Below are positions 8,262 through 16,601 of a stretch of 64,000 nucleotides of DNA, piece by piece (position 1 is the first letter of the stretch; every line of letters begins with the position of its first letter). The notes under the pieces are model-generated. The model was not told the DNA's origin. It saw only the letters and a program-made list of their open reading frames with translations, and ran no database searches. The translations under genes were made by a program, and so were the position numbers. Source of the DNA: Tropicimonas sp. IMCC34043 (GTDB taxonomy: Bacteria; Pseudomonadota; Alphaproteobacteria; Rhodobacterales; Rhodobacteraceae); assembly GCF_003390845.1 (NCBI RefSeq), contig NZ_QMEK01000009.1, forward strand, positions 1 to 64,000, written 5' to 3'.

Positions 8262-8929
8262 CGGCGCGTCAGCCTCTGAATAATACTGTCGCGCACCTTG
8301 TCGAGGTGGTCGCGCATGGCGTCACGGGCGGCATCGACATCGCTGGAGGAAAGCGCCTCGACAATGCGGAGATGCTCGTCACAGGTGTCCGCCAACCGCT
8401 CCGGCATTGCGCGCAGGTCGAACATCTGGGTCTGCCGGCGCAGGTTCCGAATGATCTGACCCAACTGCGGGTTTCCGGCGGCCTCCGCGATCATGTCGTG
8501 CAAATCTTCGTCGACGCTGCGGACAGTGGCGCGGTCGGCCCGTGCGCCGAGTTCTGTCGCACGCAGCGACTCGAGCCGGGCGCGGATACTCGCAAGTTCC
8601 TCGGTTCGAATCCGACCTGCAGCCATTCGGGCCATTTCCGGTTCGAGCAGCGACCGGATCTGGAGCGCATCCATGTAATCTTCTATGTGCATCTGCCGGA
8701 CTTGGAGCCCACGACCGTGGCGCATGAGCAACCCTTCGCCTTCTAGAATGAGCAGGGCATCCCTCACTGGCGTTCGCGTCATCTCCAGCAATTCGGCCAG
8801 GCGGCGTTCGTTTACGAACTCACCGGGGCGAATCTCTCCCTTCTGAATCAGTTCGAGAATCTGCTCGTAGGCTTGCAAAGCGAGCCGTTTGTCCGGGATA
8901 TTCAGCAATTTTCCGTCTCCCCGCTGCAA
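8258..8929 (-). CDS. GntR-family regulator, FCD subgroup (A)
   Basis: 223 residues: a GntR winged helix at about 12-75 (Q-A-Y-E-Q-I-L-E-L-I, then M-T-R-T-P-V-R-D-A-L) and an all-helical FCD ligand domain at about 90-215. The FCD metal/ligand residues are present in V-D-E-D-L-H, D-E-H-L-R and M-R-D-H-L. FCD regulators usually sense carboxylic acids or amino acid derivatives and repress adjacent catabolic genes. It is the first gene of the minus-strand operon A and diverges from operon B, with the operator-like TGGTATACTGAAA at 9026-9038 between them. It is one of three FCD regulators in the island. Confidence 0.92.
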   Translation of the reverse strand: MQRGDGKLLNIPDKRLALQAYEQILELIQKGEIRPGEFVNERRLAELLEMTRTPVRDALLILEGEGLLMRHGRGLQVRQMHIEDYMDALQIRSLLEPEMARMAAGRIRTEELASIRARLESLRATELGARADRATVRSVDEDLHDMIAEAAGNPQLGQIIRNLRRQTQMFDLRAMPERLADTCDEHLRIVEALSSSDVDAARDAMRDHLDKVRDSIIQRLTRR

Positions 8930-9117
8930 CTGTTGCTCAAGTTTTGAGCGTTCACTCCGGATCTTCGCTCAGGAGGCAATCAAAATCCAAAAATGTCGAC
9001 GCTTGGCATTTATTGGGTTGATGGCTGGTATACTGAAATCTAACGTAAATTCAAATCGAGATTTCATCCATTTCCGCCACGTCGAACGGCGCGCGGAAAA
9101 CCGAATGAGGAACGCCG
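8930..9117. promoter_or_regulatory. Divergent promoter region A/B with operator TGGTATACTGAAA at 9026-9038
   Basis: The 188-bp gap between gntR-A and the M24-2 gene holds TGGTATACTGAAA at 9026-9038, an incomplete dyad centred on GTATAC. The same 13 bases recur exactly at 23001-23013 and, reversed, at 32801-32813, always in divergent promoters of this island. E. coli UxuR/ExuR sites (TTGGTATACCAA) and NanR sites (GGTATA) show that FCD-GntR proteins favour this core. The operator assignment is an inference from position and repetition. Confidence 0.75.
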
Positions 9118-10296
9118 GTGAGCATCACAGCCGAAGCCCTTCTGCCATTCCCGCGCGAGGAACATCTTGCCCGGCAGGAGCGGCTGCGTGCCGCCCTGCG
9201 CGAGCGTGGCGTCGACGCGATGCTGGTTTTCTCCCAGGAAAGCCTGTTCTGGCTCACCGGTTACGATTCCGGCGGCTTTGTGTTTTTTCAATGCGCGGTG
9301 GTCACAGCTGGCGATCGCCCTATCGTCCTGCTGACGCGAAAGCCGGACCTGCTGCAGGCGCAGATGACCTCCACCATCCGCGATATCCGGATCTGGTGGG
9401 ATAGCGACGACGCGAACCCGGCAGCCGATTTAAAGGATATCCTCTCCGAACTCGGCCTTGCCGGTGGGCGTGTCGCCATCGAACTCAATACCCACGGGCT
9501 CACCGGCTGGAACCTCTGGCGTTGCCAGCAGACTTTTGGCGACTGGTGCCAGCTCGAGGATGATGGCCATCTTATCCGCAAATTGCGGGTGGTGAAATCT
9601 TCTGCCGAACTGGACATCATGCGGGAGGCGGGCAAGATCCTCGACCGTTCTCTCGAAGCAGTGATCGCCGCCGCCGCGCCCGGTCGGCTCGACAGCGACC
9701 TAAAGGCTGCCTACCTCACCTCGATCCTTGGCGACGGGGCGGACATGCCGCCCAACGCCCCGATCTTCAATTCTGGCGAGCGCGCGGTCTTCGGGCGCGG
9801 GGTCACCAAGCCCCGCAGGCTGGAGGCGATCGACCAGGTGCTCGTCGAGTACCCGGTGGCCTTCCGGCACTACAACGTGAAGACCGAGTGGACGATCCTG
9901 CTTGGAAACGTTCCCGACCAGCAGCGCCGCATGTACGACGTCGCGCGCGAGACACTGACCCGGATGACCGACCTTGCGCGCCCCGGCATATCGCTCGGCG
10001 AGATTTTCGATGCCTATGCCGATGGGCTCGACCGGGCCGGCTTTGCGAAATCGCGATATGGCGCAACGGGTTACTCGGTGGGAATTTCCTATGCGCCGAC
10101 CTCGATGGACGTACCGCCCATGATCTACGCCGGAAATGCTACAATCTGCGAACCGGGAATGACCTTGTTCTATCATGTGATGAACGGGGACGGAGACAGC
10201 GGCCTAACCATGGGGGTAGGGCATACGCTCGTCGTCACCGAGGGGGCGCCGGAGATCCTGACCGGACTTCCGGACGAACTGACCGTCATCACCTGA
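9118..10296 (+). CDS. M24 creatinase-like protein, paralogue 2
   Basis: 392 residues from a GTG start preceded by GAGGA. The N-terminal creatinase domain contains R-G-V-D-A-M-L-V-F-S-Q-E-S and W-L-T-G-Y-D-S-G-G; the C-terminal part has the M24 fold. None of the five aminopeptidase metal ligands is recognisable: the Asp stretch is V-L-V-E-Y-P-V-A-F-R-H-Y-N, the His stretch G-Y-S-V-G-I-S-Y, and the last Glu is replaced in G-V-G-H-T-L-V-V. It is most like paralogue 3 (16598-17812); both have D-V-P-P-M-I-Y plus G-N. It opens operon B ahead of a peptide-type ABC transporter, so it probably acts on the imported compound. A binding or scaffold role cannot be excluded. Confidence 0.85.
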   Translation: MSITAEALLPFPREEHLARQERLRAALRERGVDAMLVFSQESLFWLTGYDSGGFVFFQCAVVTAGDRPIVLLTRKPDLLQAQMTSTIRDIRIWWDSDDANPAADLKDILSELGLAGGRVAIELNTHGLTGWNLWRCQQTFGDWCQLEDDGHLIRKLRVVKSSAELDIMREAGKILDRSLEAVIAAAAPGRLDSDLKAAYLTSILGDGADMPPNAPIFNSGERAVFGRGVTKPRRLEAIDQVLVEYPVAFRHYNVKTEWTILLGNVPDQQRRMYDVARETLTRMTDLARPGISLGEIFDAYADGLDRAGFAKSRYGATGYSVGISYAPTSMDVPPMIYAGNATICEPGMTLFYHVMNGDGDSGLTMGVGHTLVVTEGAPEILTGLPDELTVIT

Positions 10297-10390
10297 GCCA
10301 CTCCATCCATACCCTACACGACCGCGTTCATCGCAAGCCCAACCGCCCGCCGCAGCGAACAGCGGCGACATCCAGCAAGGAATTGACCAA

Positions 10391-11932
10391 ATGTCCTATT
10401 TCACCCTGACACGCCGCCACGTCCTCATGGGCATGGCCGCAGCTGCGACGCTCCCGTCCGTGTCCTTCGGCCAGAGTGGAACGCCGATCTCCGGCGGCAC
10501 GCTCAAGATCAGCCATTCCACCCGGATCGCCACGCTGAACGTGCTCTCGCTCTCGGGCCCGGCGGAATACCCCTGTATCGACATGCTCTATTCCGGTCTC
10601 ACCCGGACCGGTCTGGACAACCAGCCGCATCCCGATCTCGCCACCTCCTGGGAGGCCAACGAGGATGCAACCGAATTCACCTTCTACCTGCGTGATGGCG
10701 TGACCTTCCATGACGGCACCCCATTCACCTCCGCGGATGTCGTTGCCACTTTCGAGGCGATCCTGAACCCCGACATCGCCTCCTCGGCCCGCTCGGTGCT
10801 GACCATGGTGGACAAGATCGAGGCGGTGGACGACCTGACGGTGAAGTTCATCCTTTCCGCGCCTTTTGCCGACCTGCCGTACTCCACCTCGCATGCCAAC
10901 GCGCGCATCCTGTCCAAGGCCGCGCTCGAGGGCGATCTGTCCGCGCTCGATACCACTGCCAACGGCACTGGCCCGTTCAAGCTGGAAACCTATGACAGCG
11001 CGCGGATTGTTCGTCTGGTGAAGAACGAGAACTACTACAAGCCCGGCCAGCCCTATCTGGACGCGGTGGAGATGATGCTCTTCCCCGATCTCGCCGCCGA
11101 GACTGCGAATTTCCTCTCCGGCACAACCGACGTGATGCTTACGGTGCAGCAGGCCGCCTATGCACGTATCGCCGAAAGCGCGGGGATCGAGGCGCAGCGC
11201 GTGAGTTCCGGCCGCTATGTCTGCATCGTGATGCGCCAGGATCAGGAACCCTGGAGCGACGTCCGCGTGCGCCAGGCTCTTGGGCTTGCCATCGACCGTC
11301 AGCTTCTGGTGGACATCATCCTCGAAGGTCTCGGGCGTCCGGCCTACGACTCGATCGTCGCGCCGGAAATCGAGTACTACACCGACAAGCCCGAGATCAT
11401 GTACGATCCCGAAGGCGCCAAGGCACTGCTGGCCGAAGCTGGTTATCCCGACGGGATCAAGGCCACGATTGTCGCCTCGGACCGCCCCGCGATCCGTGCC
11501 CAGACCGCCATCGCACTTCAGCAGACCGCGGCCGCAGCCGGCTTCGATCTCGAGATCAAGACCATGCCGCATGACACCTACCTCGCCGAGGAATGGATGA
11601 AGGGCGATTTCTACATCGGCTACTGGGGCATGCAGCCGACGATCGACGCGACCTACAACCTTCTTCTCACCTCGGAGGCGTCCTACCAGGACACCGAATG
11701 GAAGAATGCCGAGTTCGACTCGCTCGTTGCCGAAGGCCGCGCCACCATCGACCCGGCCAAGCGGGCCGAAATCTATGCCAAGGCGCAGGAGCTGGAGCTG
11801 GCTGACAAGCCCTATATCGTTCCGTTCTTCGAGGATGTCCTGACAGCCTCCAGTGAAGCGACGAAGGAGTGGAAGATCGCGCCGATCTCGCGCTTCTACT
11901 TCGTCGAAGACGTCTGGCTGGACAAAGCCTGA
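10391..11932 (+). CDS. ABC transporter solute-binding protein, dipeptide/nickel type (SBP family 5)
   Basis: A 513-residue periplasmic binding protein. It starts with a Tat-like signal, T-R-R-H-V-L-M-G-M-A-A-A-A-T-L-P, cleaved near S-F-G-Q. The mature part shows the family 5 hallmarks I-S-G-G-T-L-K, L-A-T-S-W-E, F-Y-L-R-D-G-V-T-F-H-D-G-T-P-F and W-S-D-V-R-V-R-Q-A-L-G-L-A-I-D-R. Such proteins capture di/oligopeptides, glycosides, opines or other polar solutes for the cognate permeases, which follow immediately. The substrate is unknown; neighbouring amidohydrolase-like genes favour a peptide-like or amide compound. The start has AAGGAA upstream. Confidence 0.92.
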   Translation: MSYFTLTRRHVLMGMAAAATLPSVSFGQSGTPISGGTLKISHSTRIATLNVLSLSGPAEYPCIDMLYSGLTRTGLDNQPHPDLATSWEANEDATEFTFYLRDGVTFHDGTPFTSADVVATFEAILNPDIASSARSVLTMVDKIEAVDDLTVKFILSAPFADLPYSTSHANARILSKAALEGDLSALDTTANGTGPFKLETYDSARIVRLVKNENYYKPGQPYLDAVEMMLFPDLAAETANFLSGTTDVMLTVQQAAYARIAESAGIEAQRVSSGRYVCIVMRQDQEPWSDVRVRQALGLAIDRQLLVDIILEGLGRPAYDSIVAPEIEYYTDKPEIMYDPEGAKALLAEAGYPDGIKATIVASDRPAIRAQTAIALQQTAAAAGFDLEIKTMPHDTYLAEEWMKGDFYIGYWGMQPTIDATYNLLLTSEASYQDTEWKNAEFDSLVAEGRATIDPAKRAEIYAKAQELELADKPYIVPFFEDVLTASSEATKEWKIAPISRFYFVEDVWLDKA

Positions 11933-11943
11933 GGTCCTGACCA

Positions 11944-12894
11944 GTGAGCCTCGCCTATCTTCTTCGCCGCCTCGGAGCGGTCCTGATCGTGCTTTGCGTC
12001 GTGTCTGTCACGGTGTTCGCGATCACCGCCGTGCTGCCGGGGAATGCCGCCCTGATGATCCTTGGCGAAAACGCCTCCGCCGAGAACCTCGCTGCAATGG
12101 AACGGCAGCTCGGTCTCGACCGGCCTGTGGTCGTCCAATATTTCGACTGGATCTCAGGTGTGGTTCAGGGAGATTTCGGCACGTCGCTGCGTTTGCAGCT
12201 GCCGGTTTCCCAAGTGGTGGGCGAGGCTTTCTGGAACTCCATGTCCCTTGCGGTCATCGCCCTTGTGGCGGTGACCCTCATCGCCATTCCGATGGGCACC
12301 TTTGCCGCGCTCAAGCGCGGCTCTATCTGGGACCTGTTCATCGGGCTCTTTTCCTATGTGGGAACGGCCTTGCCGGAGTTCGTGACCGCGACTCTGCTGC
12401 TCGTCTTCTTCGCCGCGCCGTCGCGGCAATACCTGCCGGCGGGCGGCTTCGTCGCTCCGGGCGAGGACCTTTCGGGCTTTTTCGTTCACGCGATCCTTCC
12501 CGCTACCACGCTCGGTCTGATCTTGATGGCGCATATCTCGCGGCAGGTCCGTAGCGAACTGGCGGACGTCCTGTCCTCGGATTTCGTTCGCGCAGCGCGT
12601 CTCAAGGGCATTCCCGAAGGCCGGGTAATCCGGCGCCATGCTCTGCCCAACTCCCTTACTCCGGCCATTGCCGTCATCTCGCTCGATATCGGCTACCTGC
12701 TCGGAGGCATCATCGTGGTCGAAGAGATCTTCGCCTGGCCCGGTCTCGGGCGGTTACTGATCTATGCGCTTCAGAACCGAGACCTGCCCGTGATCCAGGC
12801 CGTGACCCTGTTGTTGGCCGTCGTCTATGCGTTGTCGAACCTCGTTGCCGACATCGTTATCGCCAAACTCGACCCGCGGGTGCGTTATGCCTAG
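11944..12894 (+). CDS. ABC transporter permease, DppB type
   Basis: 316 residues from a GTG at 11944, 12 bp after the binding-protein stop. The protein has the DppB/OppB layout: an N-terminal membrane helix, a periplasmic domain (L-G-L-D-R-P-V-V-V-Q-Y) and a five-helix core. The cytoplasmic coupling loop is seen at R-A-A-R-L-K-G-I-P-E-G and the later G-G-I-I-V-V-E-E-I-F-A-W-P-G-L-G-R-L signature is complete. It forms the inner-membrane channel with the DppC-type protein that follows, with which its 3' end overlaps by 8 bp. Confidence 0.93.
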   Translation: MSLAYLLRRLGAVLIVLCVVSVTVFAITAVLPGNAALMILGENASAENLAAMERQLGLDRPVVVQYFDWISGVVQGDFGTSLRLQLPVSQVVGEAFWNSMSLAVIALVAVTLIAIPMGTFAALKRGSIWDLFIGLFSYVGTALPEFVTATLLLVFFAAPSRQYLPAGGFVAPGEDLSGFFVHAILPATTLGLILMAHISRQVRSELADVLSSDFVRAARLKGIPEGRVIRRHALPNSLTPAIAVISLDIGYLLGGIIVVEEIFAWPGLGRLLIYALQNRDLPVIQAVTLLLAVVYALSNLVADIVIAKLDPRVRYA

Positions 12895-13705
12895 AGCCCT
12901 GAAATCTCCGACCGGGCTTATCGGCACGGTCCTGCTTCTCATCGTCTTTACCGCAGCCCTGTTCGGGCCGCTCATCGCCCCCTACGATCCACAGTTGTTT
13001 CATGTCCAGGCCCGCCTTCAGGGGCCGAGCAGGGAATTTTGGCTCGGCACCGACCAATATGGCCGCGACCTGCTTTCGCGTTTGCTGAACGGCGCCCCGG
13101 CGACGGTTCTTTTCGGCCTCGGCGCGACGGTTCTCGGTGTCGGTGCGGGCTCGATCATCGGCGTGATCGCGGGCGTTGCCGGCGGCCGGACGGACAGCAT
13201 CGTCATGCGCATCCTTGACGGGATGCTGGCGATGCCGGAGCTACTATTCACGCTGTTGATCGTAAGTTTTCTAGGTGGCGGTACAGCCCAAGCCATGCTC
13301 GCGGTCGCAGTGACCTTCACGCCGGGCATGGCACGGATTTCCCGCTCGGCGGTCCTATCGGTGCGCACGCGCGAATACGTACTTGCCGCGCAAGCCCGGG
13401 GCGAGAGCCAAGCCTGGATCGTCGGTCGCGAAGTGCTTCCGAATGCTGTCGCTCCAATAATCGTCGAGGCAACGATCCGGGTGAGCTTTGCGATCATGAT
13501 CGGCGCAACCCTCGGCTTTCTTGGCCTCGGTGCACAGCCGCCCTCCACCGAGTGGGGGCTGATGGTGGCGGAGGCACGCCAGTTCATGTTCCGAAATCCC
13601 TGGTGCGTTGCGGTGCCCGGCCTTGCCATCGCCATCACTGCGATGGGCTTCAACCTGTTCGGCGACGCCTTGCGCGACGTCTTCGACCCGAAGAGGAACC
13701 ACTGA
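12887..13705 (+). CDS. ABC transporter permease, DppC type
   Basis: 272 residues. The ATG at 12887 lies inside the last codons of the previous permease gene (8-bp overlap), which supports coupling and rejects a longer upstream frame. It has the DppC N-terminal helix and the L-G-T-D-Q-Y-G-R-D-L-L-S-R motif after it, then the EAA-type loop (A-L-G fold region with A-Q-A-R-G-E-S) and the final L-G-F-L-G-L-G-A-Q-P-P plus E-W-G signature. It pairs with the DppB-type subunit to form the channel. Its stop overlaps the ATPase start as TGATG. Confidence 0.93.
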   Translation: MPRALKSPTGLIGTVLLLIVFTAALFGPLIAPYDPQLFHVQARLQGPSREFWLGTDQYGRDLLSRLLNGAPATVLFGLGATVLGVGAGSIIGVIAGVAGGRTDSIVMRILDGMLAMPELLFTLLIVSFLGGGTAQAMLAVAVTFTPGMARISRSAVLSVRTREYVLAAQARGESQAWIVGREVLPNAVAPIIVEATIRVSFAIMIGATLGFLGLGAQPPSTEWGLMVAEARQFMFRNPWCVAVPGLAIAITAMGFNLFGDALRDVFDPKRNH

Positions 13706-15381
13706 TGAGCGCCCTCATCCGGCCTGTCCTCGAGATCCATAAGTATTCACTCTCCTATCGCACGGATGCCGGCGAGGTCATGGCGCTCAAGGACGTCGAC
13801 CTGAAAATTCAGAAGGGAGAGACGCACGCCCTCGTCGGTGAAAGCGGCTCAGGGAAATCATCGCTCGCTTGGGCAGTCACGCGCTACTTGGCCGAGAATG
13901 CAAGAGATGCCGGCGGCGCAATCCTGCTCTCGGGCGAGGACATGATCGGCAAGTCCCGGGCCGAACTGGAAGCTCTGCGCGGAAAGCGTATCGCGATGGT
14001 GTTTCAGGATCCGGCCTCTTCACTAAACCCCACAATGCGGCTCGGCGAGCAGCTTGCCGAAGTGCTGATCCGCCACCGTGGTCTGTCCAAGGCCGAGGCA
14101 TGGAAGGAAGGCGAGGCCGCGCTCTCGCGAACCGGCATCGCCAAGCCCGCGCAGATGATGCAGCGGTTCCCGCACGAAGCCTCGGGCGGCGAGAAACAGC
14201 GGGTCGTCATTGCGGCGGCCTATGCCTGCAACCCGGAACTGATCATCTTCGACGAGCCCACGACTGCGCTCGACATCCTCACCGCGAACCAGATCCTAGA
14301 CCTTTTCGTCAAGCTGCGGGAGGAAACCGGCGTCGCCGCGCTCTACATCTCCCACGATCTCGGGCTTGTCTCCCGGATCGCGGATCGGGTCTCGGTCATT
14401 CACAAGGGAAAGATCGTGGAAACCGGCCCCGTCGAGGAGGTGTTCCACCGCCCGCAGGATCCCTATACCCGTCGTCTGCTGGCGGCCCTGCCGCGCCCCG
14501 AGGACCGGCTTGCGGTGTCGGCGCCGAGCACCGATGCCGCGATATTCAGGGCTGAGGGTATCACTGTCGAATACGGCAAGCCCGGTTTCCTGACCCGGTT
14601 GCTGGACAAGAATGCCGCCGCTCATGTCGGCGCACGGGATATCTCACTGAAAGTGCGGCCCGGTGAATTGCTGGGGATTGTCGGCGAAAGCGGCTCGGGC
14701 AAGTCGACCATTGCCAAGGCTGCCACGGGGCTCCACCCCTTCGCTGGCGCGGTGGAGTTCGATGGCCGTCGCTTCAATCGACGCGAGGATTTCGACCGGG
14801 CCTACCGGCGGGACGTGCAGATTGTTTTTCAGCACCCGGATGCGAGTCTCAACCCGCGCGAGACCATCGGCGGCATCCTTTCGAGACCTCTCAAGCTCTA
14901 CAACATCGTACCGCGCGCGGAAGTCGCCAAGAGGGTGGCGGAACTGCTCGAGATGGTGCTGTTGCCACGGGAATTTGCGCAGCGCTATCCGCACCAGCTC
15001 TCAGGCGGCGAGAAGCAGCGCGTTGCCATCGCCAGGGCCTTTGCTGCCGAACCGAAACTGGTGATCTGCGACGAGATCACGGCGGCGCTCGACGTTTCCG
15101 TTCAGGCCGCGGTGGCGCGGCTACTCGTCGATCTGCAGGAACGGTCCGGCGCCGCCTGTATCTTCATCACCCATGACCTGAACCTGATCCGCCAGCTTGC
15201 CCACCGTATCGTGGTCATGCAGCGCGGTGAACTGGTCGATACCTTCGACGTCGAAGAGGCCGAAAGCCCGGAACGCGCACCCTATACCCGCGCGTTGCTC
15301 GACGCCTTGCCCGTTCCCCATGACGTGACCGAAGTGGATCACCAGGCACGTGATTTCCTTACTGAAGGCCCAACCGCATGA
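13705..15381 (+). CDS. Dual-domain ABC transporter ATPase (DppD-DppF fusion type)
   Basis: 558 residues holding two complete ATPase modules. Module 1 has Walker A G-E-S-G-S-G-K-S-S (about 45-53), signature S-G-G-E-K-Q-R and Walker B L-I-I-F-D-E-P-T-T. Module 2 has G-E-S-G-S-G-K-S-T, S-G-G-E-K-Q-R and L-V-I-C-D-E-I-T. In module 2 the usual P after the catalytic Glu is Ile, a conservative change, and the His switch is present (F-I-T-H-D-L). A single fused polypeptide powers the transporter formed by the two permeases. Its stop overlaps the M20 gene by 4 bp. Confidence 0.93.
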   Translation: MSALIRPVLEIHKYSLSYRTDAGEVMALKDVDLKIQKGETHALVGESGSGKSSLAWAVTRYLAENARDAGGAILLSGEDMIGKSRAELEALRGKRIAMVFQDPASSLNPTMRLGEQLAEVLIRHRGLSKAEAWKEGEAALSRTGIAKPAQMMQRFPHEASGGEKQRVVIAAAYACNPELIIFDEPTTALDILTANQILDLFVKLREETGVAALYISHDLGLVSRIADRVSVIHKGKIVETGPVEEVFHRPQDPYTRRLLAALPRPEDRLAVSAPSTDAAIFRAEGITVEYGKPGFLTRLLDKNAAAHVGARDISLKVRPGELLGIVGESGSGKSTIAKAATGLHPFAGAVEFDGRRFNRREDFDRAYRRDVQIVFQHPDASLNPRETIGGILSRPLKLYNIVPRAEVAKRVAELLEMVLLPREFAQRYPHQLSGGEKQRVAIARAFAAEPKLVICDEITAALDVSVQAAVARLLVDLQERSGAACIFITHDLNLIRQLAHRIVVMQRGELVDTFDVEEAESPERAPYTRALLDALPVPHDVTEVDHQARDFLTEGPTA

Positions 15382-16601
15382 CCGACACCCTTTCGCTCGC
15401 CCGTTCCATCGACGAGGCGGCTTGCTTGGAAACTCTGGCCGACATGGTCCAGCACAAGAGCTACAGCGAGACGCCGGGCGAGCGGGCGCTGGCCGAGCAT
15501 ATGGTCGAGATCATGCGGGATATCGGTCTCGATGAGGCGTATTTGATGCCGGTCGAAGGAGACCGCGTGAACGCCATCGGCGTCTGGCGCGGCACGGGCG
15601 GCGGTAAGAGCCTGCTCTTCAATGGCCATCTCGATACCAACCCCGTGACCGAGGGGTGGACGGTGGACCCCTGGGCGGGGCTCATCGACGAGGAATTCAT
15701 TTACGGTATCGGCGTGTCCAACATGAAAGCCGGCGATGCCGCCTATCTGTGTGCGGTCCGTGAATTGATCCGGAAGGGCGTCCGGCTCAAGGGCGATGTG
15801 ATCCTTACCTTCGTCATAGGTGAGTTGCAGGGAGGCGTCGGTACGCTCGCGGCGGTGAAATCGGGCCTGCGGGCGGATTACTTCATCAATTCTGAGCCAT
15901 CGGACCTTCAGGCCATCACCATGCATGCCGCGGCCTTCACCTTCGTGATCGAACTGGAGGGCATCACGCGCCATCTGTCGAAACGCGAGGAAGCGGTGGA
16001 CGCGATCCGCGCGGCCTGCGACCTGATCCCGGAACTGACCGACCTCACATTCTCGGACGCCCCGACCGAAGAACACCGCTCGATCAACCGCGTCCATGTC
16101 GGCGTCATCAAGGGCGCACTTGGACGTGAGCTGCACGATTGGCGCCCGCCGCAGGTGGCTGATTTCGCGGAGTTGAAGGGGTCGGGGCGCTACGGTCCCG
16201 GTCAGACCGAAGAAAACGCCCTGGCGGATCTGCGCGTCGTCCTTGACCGGTTGATGAAACGCTGGCCCGGGCTCAAGGCAACAATCCGGACAGAAAAGGC
16301 CGCAGGCCGCCCGATCATGCCGGCCTTCGAAGTTTCGAAGGAGAGCCGTATTGTTAGCTCGATCAACGCTGCCTACAAGGCGCTGCGCGGCGTGGATCAG
16401 CCCACCGGGGCGATCCCGCCGCCCGGCTATTTCGGCACCGATGCCGGCCATCTCTATGCCGAGGGCGGCATGGAGGGCGTTGTCTGCGGGCCGGGCGGAA
16501 AATTCAACACCATGCCCGATGAACGGGTGGAGATCACCGATTACCTCGATTGCGTCCGGCTCTACCTCATGACCATCTGCGATATCTGCGAGGCGCAATG
16601 A
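15378..16601 (+). CDS. M20-family (ArgE/DapE-like) protein with altered metal ligands
   Basis: 407 residues with the M20 two-domain layout (catalytic about 1-180 and 300-407, lid in between). The first motif is intact (F-N-G-H-L-D-T), but the bridging-Asp motif, usually D-M-K-G-G, reads S-N-M-K-A-G. The D-E-E motif reads G-E-L-Q-G-G-V-G-T, keeping the catalytic Glu but losing the ligand Glu. The final His motif, usually A-H-x-P-D-E, reads N-T-M-P-D-E. So three of five expected ligands differ. It may be a metal-independent or single-metal hydrolase, or a non-catalytic relative. It is coupled to the ABC ATPase before it and the M24 gene after it (4-bp overlaps), implying a dedicated role in the same pathway. 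Confidence 0.85.
   Translation: MTDTLSLARSIDEAACLETLADMVQHKSYSETPGERALAEHMVEIMRDIGLDEAYLMPVEGDRVNAIGVWRGTGGGKSLLFNGHLDTNPVTEGWTVDPWAGLIDEEFIYGIGVSNMKAGDAAYLCAVRELIRKGVRLKGDVILTFVIGELQGGVGTLAAVKSGLRADYFINSEPSDLQAITMHAAAFTFVIELEGITRHLSKREEAVDAIRAACDLIPELTDLTFSDAPTEEHRSINRVHVGVIKGALGRELHDWRPPQVADFAELKGSGRYGPGQTEENALADLRVVLDRLMKRWPGLKATIRTEKAAGRPIMPAFEVSKESRIVSSINAAYKALRGVDQPTGAIPPPGYFGTDAGHLYAEGGMEGVVCGPGGKFNTMPDERVEITDYLDCVRLYLMTICDICEAQ

Noticed and set aside
8603-8613. GGTTCGAATCC, resembling a tRNA T-loop
   Set aside because: It is inside the gntR-A gene and no acceptor or anticodon arm can be formed around it.
10328-11572. Long minus-strand open frame of over 400 codons
   Set aside because: It lies entirely antisense to the peptide-type binding-protein gene, has low-complexity R/G/H-rich translation, and is a by-product of high GC.
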